A stretch of DNA of 64,000 nucleotides from Bacteroidia bacterium (GTDB lineage: Bacteria > Bacteroidota > Ignavibacteria > SZUA-365), in contig JAOSJT010000001.1 in NCBI GenBank assembly GCA_027493955.1, forward strand, positions 1 to 64,000, given 5' to 3'. Of the stretch, positions 51,249 to 58,585 are shown piece after piece; the first letter of the stretch is position 1, and every line of letters starts with the position of its first letter. The notes beneath the pieces were generated by a model. That model was not told the origin of the DNA, ran no database searches, and worked only from the letters and a program-made list of their open reading frames with translations. Position numbers and translations under genes: made by a program.

Positions 51249-51872
51249 ATGATACAGTACCGGACGTTTTCCATCGCATCAGTTTGCACACTGTCGCTCC
51301 TCGCGGGCACCCTCGTATTCTTTTCCGGCACAACCGCCCATGCCCAGCCGCTTCGGGTGGAACGCAGCATCAATGGTGTGCCCGACAATCCCTTTTCCTT
51401 CCTTGCCGCATCCATGCGGGAACAAGACCGGCTCGATTTCAACGGAGACGGTTACCCCGACCGCGTCTTCATCTCTTCGGATCCGGCCACAGGCGATGTC
51501 ATGCGTATCGTGGACGGTATGGTGCCAACGCGGGAGTGGATCATGCGGCTGGACGGCGATCCCGATTATCCGATAATTGTCGGCCGTCATTCACTGGTCG
51601 GTTTTTACAATCTGGATGGAGTGGTGTCGAATGAGAATCCCAAGGAATTGGTGTTTGCGTATCGGGTATTCCGGCCGCAGGCGTATCTCACGTATAGATT
51701 GGAGGACGTGATGGTCACCGGGTACAATGCGACGAACCCCACCGTACGGCCGCAGCCTCTCGGTATCATCGCCATCCTTATCGGTATCGTCGATAGCGAT
51801 CGTGATGGAAAAGACGAAGTCCTGACCTTCGATCCGGACAGGAAGGTGACGGAAATCTGGGGCGTCGAATAG
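51249..51872 (+). CDS. Small secreted calcium-loop protein
   Basis: 207 aa from ATG 51249, set by AGGAAGGAG nine bases upstream (ATG at 51240 is too close). Signal peptide YRTFSIASVCTLSLLAGTLVF; D-x-D-x-D-G loops LDFNGDGYPDRVFI and VDSDRDGKDEVLTF suggest one FG-GAP-like blade set, but no T9SS tail is present. The gene may be a truncated relative of the 49918 protein or a periplasmic partner. Confidence 0.75.
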   Translation: MIQYRTFSIASVCTLSLLAGTLVFFSGTTAHAQPLRVERSINGVPDNPFSFLAASMREQDRLDFNGDGYPDRVFISSDPATGDVMRIVDGMVPTREWIMRLDGDPDYPIIVGRHSLVGFYNLDGVVSNENPKELVFAYRVFRPQAYLTYRLEDVMVTGYNATNPTVRPQPLGIIAILIGIVDSDRDGKDEVLTFDPDRKVTEIWGVE

Positions 51873-51895
51873 TTTCGCCATTGGCTGTAATTTCG

Positions 51896-51923
51896 GGCCG
51901 GGTGCGATGAATGCGCCCGGCCT
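51896..51923 (+). terminator. Terminator after the small calcium-loop protein
   Basis: GGCCGGG-T-GCG / GCG-CCCGGCC stem with loop ATGAAT, followed by TGATTGTTT. Confidence 0.6.
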
Positions 51924-52054
51924 GATTGTTTCAGGGAGCGATGAGGATGTCGAACGCGGGCCGCTGCAACGATTGCAATTTCTGTGTTGTTTGTCTTTTC
52001 CCTGTATTTTATCCATGTTGCAACTGCGTCTCATGTGTGCACCAGAGGATAACG

Positions 52055-52717
52055 ATGATCGATGCCGCGAATCTCCGCTTTCGCAGAACCGGCGTCACCC
52101 GAAGCGCTCCGGATTCGGGTGGATGGAGGAACATGCTCTCTACCGTTGTGTTCCTGTGCGTCTTGTGCGGAAGCGCCGTGCAGGCGCAGGATATGCCGTT
52201 CGTTACAGGTGTTCAAGGGTCATCCGGGATGGACTCATTGCGGAGTGAAGCTCTCGCGACATCGACACCCGACGCTACGGAGAAGTTGCTGTGGCTTACC
52301 GGGGCAACGCTTTCCTATGCCATGTTCGACTATGTAGGCTTCAATCTCGTGCGCGATAACAGCTCCGCACTCCCATTCTTTCGGGTGATTCAGGCGCTCG
52401 TTCAGGCGGGCATCACCTGGATTTTGTATGAGAAACTCGGGCTGCCGACAGCTACGGCATTCAATCTTGTATGGTGGACGTGGGGTACGGACGCGATGTT
52501 TTACGGGTACACGGAACTCTTTAACGTTGGAGGAAGCTGGAAAGGCCGCGGGGTGTTCCGGTCGGACATACTGGATAACAATTGCAAATGGGCGTCCTGG
52601 ACGCCGGTAGGGATGCTACGCGGAATGGATTCGTCCAGACCCATCGCAGGAGACACTCTCCTTGCACAATTTCTTGTCGGAGCGGCGGCGGCGGTAACGA
52701 TCACTGTCACATTCTGA
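52055..52717 (+). CDS. Uncharacterised integral membrane protein, paralogue A2
   Basis: 220 aa from ATG 52055 (AGAGGATAACG upstream); a start at 52133 just before the signal-like LSTVVFLCVLCGSAVQAQ is possible. Clear paralogue of 48922-49593: LLWLTGATLSYAMFDYVGFN, ALVQAGITWILYEKLG, AFNLVWWTWGTDAMFYGYTELFN and DSSRPIAGDTLLAQFLVGAAAAVT. Identity to A1 is roughly half. Function unknown. The two copies bracket the FG-GAP genes. Confidence 0.8.
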   Translation: MIDAANLRFRRTGVTRSAPDSGGWRNMLSTVVFLCVLCGSAVQAQDMPFVTGVQGSSGMDSLRSEALATSTPDATEKLLWLTGATLSYAMFDYVGFNLVRDNSSALPFFRVIQALVQAGITWILYEKLGLPTATAFNLVWWTWGTDAMFYGYTELFNVGGSWKGRGVFRSDILDNNCKWASWTPVGMLRGMDSSRPIAGDTLLAQFLVGAAAAVTITVTF

Positions 52718-52815
52718 GGCGGCAAACGATCAGTTCCGGAGGAGGCGGGAGCTGGGATGGGTGTGACAGAAACATGCAACACGCACGTGTCGTCTATCTG
52801 AAGCCAATCGCGATG

Positions 52816-53328
52816 CTAACCCTCGCTCATCGCCACGATCTCTCCCACAATCCAGCGATGATAGTCCCGTTTGGGATAGTTCGCGTCCAGCGCGGGATCG
52901 CTGAAGCGCGAAGGTTCTATGTCGTGATGATAGAGGATGCGGCACTCCACGATAAAATCCGCCTCCTCGAAAACGGGTGCCCCGACGACGGATGCCGCGA
53001 CGGGAGTCAGCCCTGACGCGGCGATTTTATCACCATCCCTGCCGCTTCTGCTGCCGAGCAAGGACAAGGCATCTCGAAACATTTCAGGAAATGCGCAGAG
53101 CGTGAACGTCGGATAGCGTGTGATAAAATCAAAGGTGTGGCGGGTTGGTCGGACCACCACTTCTGCGATGGGCTTGTTCCACATGATGCCGAAGCCGCCC
53201 CAGGACACCGTCATGGTGTTGTACCGTTCCTCTGAGAAATCACCGGCGGTGAGCAGAAGCCAGCGATTGTTCCAGAGCGAGAAAATGTCACGTGAGAACG
53301 TGAAGGGATCGATGCGTTTCAGCGGCAT
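52816..53328 (-). CDS. Flavin reductase-like protein
   Basis: 170 aa, flavin-binding split-barrel of the flavin reductase-like family: WLLLTAGDFSEERYNTMTVSWGGFGIMWNKPIAEVVV, RPTRHTFDFITRYPTFTLCAFP and DGDKIAASGLTPV, with FIVECRILYHHDIEPSRF. Members bind FMN; partner enzyme is unknown. Its start is three bases after the IscU-like gene stop, so they may be one transcript. Confidence 0.9.
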   Translation of the reverse strand: MPLKRIDPFTFSRDIFSLWNNRWLLLTAGDFSEERYNTMTVSWGGFGIMWNKPIAEVVVRPTRHTFDFITRYPTFTLCAFPEMFRDALSLLGSRSGRDGDKIAASGLTPVAASVVGAPVFEEADFIVECRILYHHDIEPSRFSDPALDANYPKRDYHRWIVGEIVAMSEG

Positions 53329-53331
53329 GGA

Positions 53332-53739
53332 TCAGGCCACGGCTGATTGAGTGCGATACTGGGCGATCGCTTTTCGCAGGGTGTTTCGAGATGCTTCCGC
53401 ACACTCGTATTTGTTCAGCGGTATCGCGCCGAGAAAACCTACGATGTCGGCCACATCCAGCCGCTCCGCGTCGTCAATATGCATGCCGATGATCAACTCG
53501 GTCAACCCTGAAGCGGAGGCCTGAAGACCCGCGCAGCCCGCGTACTGAAACGCAGCGTCCCGGATAACGTCATCTTCAATACGCAGCCAGAGCTCAAGCA
53601 CGTCGCCGCAAGTGGCCTGATGCCGCGTCTGCGTGGAGGCGTGTTCAAGAACGCCGAGGTGCAGTTCGCGGTCGAGTACGTCGACCGCCTTCGGTGCGTA
53701 CCCGAGCGCGAGGAGAAATTCTTTCCGTTGTTCGTCCAT
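53332..53739 (-). CDS. IscU/NifU-like iron-sulfur scaffold protein
   Basis: 135 aa from ATG at 53737-53739; the longer open frame upstream overlaps the sucD promoter and is not used. Cysteine sites resemble NifU/IscU: ATCGDVLELWLRIEDDVI (C-G-D), FQYAGCAGLQASASGLTELI and NKYECAEASRNTL. The spacing and the A-x-A-S-A-S run are those of Fe-S scaffold folds; sequence is divergent from canonical IscU. It is divergent from sucD. Confidence 0.82.
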   Translation of the reverse strand: MDEQRKEFLLALGYAPKAVDVLDRELHLGVLEHASTQTRHQATCGDVLELWLRIEDDVIRDAAFQYAGCAGLQASASGLTELIIGMHIDDAERLDVADIVGFLGAIPLNKYECAEASRNTLRKAIAQYRTQSAVA

Positions 53740-53799
53740 GTTCGTCTCGTTGGAGCTGTGTACATCCTGCTCTTTTCGTGCTCTTTTCGCGCGGCGCGG

Positions 53800-53830
53800 T
53801 TGTTTCCTGCCGCGTGATGTGCTAGCTTTG
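53800..53830 (+). promoter_or_regulatory. Bacteroidota-type promoter of sucD
   Basis: TTG, 20 bases, TAGCTTTG, a perfect match to the TAnnTTTG -7 box of the Bacteroidota primary sigma factor, 48 bases before the sucD ATG. Confidence 0.7.
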
Positions 53831-53878
53831 TAAATGTAGCTGTTTTTCAGGAAAAATTGGTACTCGCGGAGCAAGAGC

Positions 53879-54793
53879 ATGAGCGTACTTATTGACAAGA
53901 AAAGCCGAGTCATCGTACAGGGATTCACGGGATCGGAAGGCACCTTTCACGCGCAACAGATGATCGACTACGGAACGAAGGTCGTCGGCGGAGTGACTCC
54001 GGGGAAGGGAGGCACCGAGCATCTCGGACTGCCCGTATTCAATACCGTCAAGGAAGCGGTGCAGAAGGTGAAAGCCGATGTCTCCGTCATTTTCGTACCG
54101 CCGGCAGGAGCCGCGGATGCGATCATGGAAGCCGCGGATGCGGGCATCGCGCTTATCGTGTGCATTACGGAAGGTATCCCGACCCGCGATATGGTGCGCG
54201 CGTTTGAGTTTGTACAAAGCAAGGGTGTGCGTCTCATCGGACCGAATTGTCCGGGAATCATTTCACCGGGAAAAGCCAAGGTCGGTATCATGCCCGGCTT
54301 TATTCACAAAAAAGGCCATGTCGGTGTCGTATCGCGCAGCGGAACGCTTACCTATGAAGCGGTCAAGCAGCTCACCGATCTCGGCATCGGCCAGTCCACC
54401 TGTATCGGTATCGGCGGCGATCCCGTCATTGGTACACAATTTATCGACGCCCTCAAGCTGTTCAACGATGATCCCGAAACCGACGCCGTGGTCATGATCG
54501 GAGAGATCGGCGGCACGGCGGAAGAAGAAGGCGCCGCGTATGTCAAAAAATCCATGACCAAGCCCGTGATCGGCTTCATCGCCGGCCGCACCGCTCCGCC
54601 GGGACGACGCATGGGCCATGCCGGCGCAATCATCGCCGGAGGCAAGGGCACCGCAGCAGAGAAAATGAAAGCCATGAAACGCGCGGGTATCCATGTCGTG
54701 GAAAATCCCGCCGTGATCGGTGTCACCGTCGCAAAAGCGCTGGGCCTTGAATCGCTCGGACAAACCCGTCCGCACGCTTCGGAAAAAGCATAA
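53879..54793 (+). CDS. sucD: Succinyl-CoA ligase, alpha subunit
   Basis: 304 aa. CoA-binding Rossmann domain ([35 protein letters not shown]) and ligase domain with [24 protein letters not shown], and the phospho-His loop [21 protein letters not shown]. It carries out substrate-level phosphorylation of ADP/GDP in the TCA cycle. No sucC is adjacent, which is unusual but seen in FCB genomes. A strong terminator follows. Confidence 0.96.
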   Translation: MSVLIDKKSRVIVQGFTGSEGTFHAQQMIDYGTKVVGGVTPGKGGTEHLGLPVFNTVKEAVQKVKADVSVIFVPPAGAADAIMEAADAGIALIVCITEGIPTRDMVRAFEFVQSKGVRLIGPNCPGIISPGKAKVGIMPGFIHKKGHVGVVSRSGTLTYEAVKQLTDLGIGQSTCIGIGGDPVIGTQFIDALKLFNDDPETDAVVMIGEIGGTAEEEGAAYVKKSMTKPVIGFIAGRTAPPGRRMGHAGAIIAGGKGTAAEKMKAMKRAGIHVVENPAVIGVTVAKALGLESLGQTRPHASEKA

Positions 54794-54833
54794 AGCTGAA
54801 AGTTGAGAATTGACGTCCCGTTTGATCGGGCAG

Positions 54834-54862
54834 GGTAGAATCGAAAGATTCTACCTTTTTTT
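54834..54862 (+). terminator. sucD terminator
   Basis: GGTAGAATC-GAAA-GATTCTACC with seven T. Confidence 0.95.
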
Positions 54863-55158
54863 GTCAGACCTGGGCGGGATATCGCGTGTCCTGAAGAGGT
54901 GATGGCTGTACATGCCGGTCCCTTCGGCTTGGTAGAGCGTCCCTTCGGCTCCGCACAGGGACAGTCGAAGCCATGCTCAGGGACTGTACGCAGCGGGACC
55001 GTATGTCAGCCCCGACATGGACCATCATCCAACAGAGGCTGCTTGCGGGTGGGCACGCTCAGACGGCTCGATCAACGAATCCCTCCGCCGCAGACCGATT
55101 AACGATTTCCGATGCGAGTCTCGTCACCACCCACCAGCATCCTTGCAATGACCGATGT
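54863..55158. other. Non-coding gap with REP-like palindrome
   Basis: 54912-54985 has CCCTTCGGCTT, CAGGGACAGTCGAAGCC and CTCAGGGACTG strings that fold into G+C-rich imperfect hairpins, akin to 30273-30345. No gene is supported. Confidence 0.45.
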
Positions 55159-55707
55159 TCACCGTGATTTCACGAACATTTGCGTGAAATACAGCACACC
55201 GCTGCTGTTGCGCGCGACGCCGACGCCGGTAAGATCATAGTCGCCTTCGATATTCGCGGTGTGGGGACCGCTGTTCAGCCAACTGCTCACGGCCTGAGCG
55301 GCCGGGTCGGTGAAACCATAATTCGTCGAAACATTTTCCGCCGCCGCTCTGATCGGAATGCTCTGTGATACGGCGCTGTACCGCTGGTCAAAGCCGGCAT
55401 GCCCGAACGACACCGTGCCCGCAGCCATATTCGCACTGTGTGAGCGAACCTCCCGCGTGATCACGTCCGCCTGCACGAGCGCGGTCAGTCCCTTGGTAAC
55501 CCTGTGCTGATTGATAAGCAGCACGATCCGTGCTTCGATTTCCGCAACCGCGATTTGCGGTCCCGGGTCGACAGGCGGATCCTCATCGGAGCAGGAGAGA
55601 AGAATGCAACACAGCACCGTGAGCAGGAGAATGCGCCGCGACAGACCGCGTCGGTCGTGCGGCTTCACCGCGAGGGTGACAGCAGCCGGAGAGCTTCGAT
55701 ACATCAT
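55159..55707 (-). CDS. CAP/SCP-domain lipoprotein
   Basis: 182 aa. Membrane-directed N-terminus with lipobox ILLLTVLCCILLSCSD and a linker DEDPPVDPGP, then a CAP (SCP/PR-1) domain: INQHRVTKGLTALVQADVITREVRSHSANMAAGTVSFGHAGF, AAENVSTNYGFTDPAAQAVSSWLNSGPHTANIEGDYDLTGVGVAR, ending YFTQMFVK. The ENV, WLNSGPH and GVG motifs and the two His residues fit the CAP cavity. Function in bacteria is unclear. Possible earlier start; 15 codons upstream of the signal are poorly typical. Confidence 0.9.
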   Translation of the reverse strand: MMYRSSPAAVTLAVKPHDRRGLSRRILLLTVLCCILLSCSDEDPPVDPGPQIAVAEIEARIVLLINQHRVTKGLTALVQADVITREVRSHSANMAAGTVSFGHAGFDQRYSAVSQSIPIRAAAENVSTNYGFTDPAAQAVSSWLNSGPHTANIEGDYDLTGVGVARNSSGVLYFTQMFVKSR

Positions 55708-55859
55708 GAGGTCGGATCCAGGTGATACAGCGCGCCGGAAACAGAAACGACGCTATACCGACAACTTACGACATTGCGCGATAACATCTGCACACGCACG
55801 GCACAGGCATCTCCGGTGCCCGCGTCGTACGATCAGCCGCGAAGTATCGTCCACATCTG

Positions 55860-56336
55860 TCAATGCAGGTGCTGCTCGATGGAAGAGAGAGTGAGCAATT
55901 CATTACCGCTCTGAATTTGCGCATTGAAGCAGCCGACTCTGCTGCACAGGCCGATACAGTTGCCGAAGTCCGCGTTTGCGGTCAGAAATATGGCGATGAG
56001 ATCGGCTTCACAGCCGCATTGCCCGAATACCGGAAGCGTAACACCGCACTCGGGGCAGAGCAGGGTGAATATATCACCTTTTTCGAGCCGTACGCCGAGA
56101 GAAATCCGTGATTTGTCCCCATAGACAGGGCTCAAGGCAACCAGCCCGTCCTCATGGTCTTTCCTGACCCGCAGGAAGATTCCGTTGAACTGGTTGAATT
56201 GCGCTCGTTCGTTGATCAGATTGTGCCCTTGCTGGCAGTAACATTCCTGTACGACCAGGACATGCTTGCTTTCGCGGTAATCGGCGGGGAGTGGCGTTGG
56301 AAAAATCATCATCCCCTTCTTGTCGAAGATGCTCAT
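55860..56336 (-). CDS. Cysteine-rich protein of unknown function
   Basis: 158 aa, GGAGG six bases before ATG. Cysteine pairs ECYCQQGHN, LCPECGVTLP, GQCGCEADLI and GNCIGLCSRVGCFNAQI (about 11 Cys) suggest zinc or Fe-S sites; LLCPECGVTLP looks like a zinc-ribbon knuckle. The rest carries no signal peptide or known domain. It is preceded on the same strand by the candidate RNA 2 unit, whose terminator ends about 70 bases upstream. Confidence 0.75.
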   Translation of the reverse strand: MSIFDKKGMMIFPTPLPADYRESKHVLVVQECYCQQGHNLINERAQFNQFNGIFLRVRKDHEDGLVALSPVYGDKSRISLGVRLEKGDIFTLLCPECGVTLPVFGQCGCEADLIAIFLTANADFGNCIGLCSRVGCFNAQIQSGNELLTLSSIEQHLH

Positions 56337-56405
56337 GGCGGCCTCCGTTCCGATGGTGAAAGTTGTCGCATAGGGAAACTAGCGCGGAGGGACGCCAATA
56401 GCAAA

Positions 56406-56459
56406 TAAAAAAAAGAAGGGCCGCCTGTTACACAGGCGACCCCTCAGGAGGAGGAGGGA
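56406..56459 (-). ncRNA. Candidate small RNA 2 with CCUCC-rich 5' end
   Basis: From the promoter at 56466-56494 an RNA starting near 56459 would begin CCCTCCTCCTCCTGAGGGG (within 56441-56458) and end at a strong hairpin, GGGTCGCCTGT / ACAGGCGGCCC (56418-56442), with a T-rich tail at 56406-56417. About 54 bases. The C-rich tract is complementary to GGAGG Shine-Dalgarno sites. Alternative: an attenuator leader for the cysteine-rich gene at 56336. Confidence 0.5.
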
Positions 56460-56465
56460 GGATTC

Positions 56466-56494
56466 AATATAGCCAATCCGTTGTCAGAATCCAA
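56466..56494 (-). promoter_or_regulatory. Sigma70-like promoter for candidate small RNA 2
   Basis: TTGGAT, exactly 17 bases, TATATT on the minus strand, followed within seven bases by the C-rich tract. Confidence 0.6.
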
Positions 56495-56505
56495 ATTTTT
56501 TTCGA

Positions 56506-56532
56506 CATTTTTTTTCTCCGGTGAAAAAAATG
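56506..56532. terminator. A/T-stem hairpin after the carboxylase operon
   Basis: CATTTTTTTT / GTGAAAAAAATG palindrome with loop CTCCGGT, about 75 bases past the biotin-carrier stop. It could act as a terminator in either direction; stem stability is low. Confidence 0.4.
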
Positions 56533-56607
56533 CTGTTTCTGATCAACATTGGCCATTTTTCCGTGTATGGTCTATAGTACCGTCATCGCGGCGCGAGGGC
56601 CTTCAGC

Positions 56608-56919
56608 CTACTCGAACTCGATCAGCAGTTGATGTTTTTGGACACGATCGCCCTGCCGGACGAGAATCCGCTTGACGACGCCGTCACTGGGTGCCGAGAC
56701 GGAGTTTTTCATTTTCATGGCTTCAAGAATCAGAAGCGTGTCGCCCCATTTCACCCGCTGCCCCTGCGTCACGATGACGTCCACTACGACGCCGGGTATG
56801 AACGAAAGCAACTGCCTGGGATCCGGAACCACATAGGGCTTACGCCGCTCGAATTTCAGGGTATGCCGTGTTTCGTAGCGTGTGTCGTCTATTGTCAGTG
56901 TTTTCAGTTCGTCGCTCAT
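56608..56919 (-). CDS. Biotin carboxyl-carrier protein (carboxylase subunit)
   Basis: 103 aa. Biotinyl domain with the attachment motif LILEAMKMKNSV (Lys of M-K-M), followed by DGVVKRILVRQGDRVQKHQLLIEFE. It is the carrier subunit of the acyl-CoA carboxylase or decarboxylase encoded just upstream. Start ATG at 56919, three bases after the carboxyltransferase stop. Confidence 0.94.
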   Translation of the reverse strand: MSDELKTLTIDDTRYETRHTLKFERRKPYVVPDPRQLLSFIPGVVVDVIVTQGQRVKWGDTLLILEAMKMKNSVSAPSDGVVKRILVRQGDRVQKHQLLIEFE

Positions 56920-56921
56920 GG

Positions 56922-58466
56922 CTAAAACGGCGGGATGCCGTGTTTTTTGGTGGGACGGAGTTCTTGTTTGTTGCGCGAGATTTCAATCGCATGTATCAGG
57001 TATTCGCGGGTCTCGGCTGGACTGATCACGGCGTCGACGTGTCCGTTCGCGGCCGCAATGTACGGGTTGGCGAACTTGTCCGTGTATTCCTGCACTTTCT
57101 GCCTGCGCATTTCATCGGGATCCGTCGCGGCGGCGATTTCACCGCGGAAGATGATATTGGCTGCGCCTTCCGGACCCATGACGGCGATTTCTGCCGTAGG
57201 CCAGGCAAAGACGAAATCCGCCCCGAGATGGCGTGAGCACATGGCGATGTATCCGCCGCCGTAGGCCTTACGGATGATCACCGTCGTTTTCGGGACAGTT
57301 GCTTCGCTGTAGGCGTAGAGAATTTTCGCTCCGTGTCTGATAACGCCGGCATGTTCCTGATCCACCCCGGGAAGATAGCCGGGAAGATCGACAAAGGTGA
57401 TGAGAGGGATATTGAACGCGTCGCAAAAACGAATGAAACGCCCTGCCTTGTCCGAGGAATCCACATCGAGCACTCCCGCCAATACCAATGGCTGGTTTGC
57501 GACAATTCCCACGGTATCGCCGTTCATGCGGGCGAAGCCGACCACGATATTCGCAGCCCAGTGCTCCTGCACTTCAAAGAAGTCGGAATCGTCGCACACG
57601 GAACGAATGAGGTCGCGAACGTCGTAGGCCTTGCGCTGATCTGTCGGTACTATGGTTTCGACGTTATAGTCGGCGCGTGGTGGCTTAGCGGGGAAGGGAT
57701 CGGGTCGCTTGTTGTTGTTCCATGGAATAAACGTGACAAGTTTCTTGATCTGCTCGAAGCATTCCTGCTCGCTGCGTGCGAAGAAATGGGCGTTGCCGGT
57801 TATTTCGGTATGGACGCGCGCTCCGCCCAAATCCTCCATGGAAATGTCCTCGCCGAGTACGGTCTTGATTACCTCGGGACCGGTAATGAACATCTTCGAG
57901 ATCTTGTCCACCACGAACACGAAATCCGTCAACGCCGGCGAGTACACCGCGCCGCCGGCGCATGGACCGAGGATGACGGAAATCTGCGGGATGACGCCCG
58001 AAGCGAGGGTGTTGCGGAAGAAGATCTCTCCATATCCCGCCAGGGAGTTGACCCCTTCCTGAATGCGTGCACCGCCGGAGTCATTGATACCGATCAACGG
58101 CAGGCCGAGCTTCATCGCATGATCCATGATCTTGGTGATCTTGCGCGCGTGCATAAGGCCCAATGAGCCGCCGGCGACGGTGAAGTCCTGCGCGAAAATG
58201 CAGATGGGGAAGCCTTCGATTTTTCCCGTTCCCGTGATCACGCCGTCCGCGGGCAGCTGCTTTTTGTCCATATCAAAATCCTGACACTTGTGCTCGACGA
58301 AGAGGTCGTACTCGTGAAAGGTGTCATTGTCCAGGAGCGTCATGATACGGTCGCGGGCAGTGAGCTTACCCATGGAGACCTGCTTCTCTATGGCCTTCTC
58401 TCCGCCGCCCAGGATGGCTTTCGACTTGCGGCGAAAGAAATCCATTAATGATGATGCGAGTGACAT
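56922..58466 (-). CDS. Acyl-CoA carboxyltransferase (propionyl/methylmalonyl-CoA type)
   Basis: 514 aa, crotonase-fold carboxyltransferase: GKLTARDRIMTLLDNDTFHEYDLFVEH, QDFTVAGGSLGLMHARKITKIMDHAMK, GGARIQEGVNSLAGYGEIFFRNT, the oxyanion strings PQISVILGPCAGGAVYSPALTDF and LITFVDLPGYLPGVDQEHAGVIRHGAKILYAYSEATVPK. Matches PccB/MmdA; biotin carboxylase is not in the window, so it may be the transferase of a Na-pumping methylmalonyl-CoA decarboxylase or of propionyl-CoA carboxylase. Operon with the biotin carrier. Confidence 0.95.
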   Translation of the reverse strand: MSLASSLMDFFRRKSKAILGGGEKAIEKQVSMGKLTARDRIMTLLDNDTFHEYDLFVEHKCQDFDMDKKQLPADGVITGTGKIEGFPICIFAQDFTVAGGSLGLMHARKITKIMDHAMKLGLPLIGINDSGGARIQEGVNSLAGYGEIFFRNTLASGVIPQISVILGPCAGGAVYSPALTDFVFVVDKISKMFITGPEVIKTVLGEDISMEDLGGARVHTEITGNAHFFARSEQECFEQIKKLVTFIPWNNNKRPDPFPAKPPRADYNVETIVPTDQRKAYDVRDLIRSVCDDSDFFEVQEHWAANIVVGFARMNGDTVGIVANQPLVLAGVLDVDSSDKAGRFIRFCDAFNIPLITFVDLPGYLPGVDQEHAGVIRHGAKILYAYSEATVPKTTVIIRKAYGGGYIAMCSRHLGADFVFAWPTAEIAVMGPEGAANIIFRGEIAAATDPDEMRRQKVQEYTDKFANPYIAAANGHVDAVISPAETREYLIHAIEISRNKQELRPTKKHGIPPF

Positions 58467-58585
58467 TACGGGGAATTCTCCGAATTGTGAGAAATGGACA
58501 GTATGCCGGTGCCGGACTTTCAGCGGATCACAGGGGGTAAAACTCCTGTATAGACGTAGTCATGCCCTCTTCGTTGAGCGTGCAC

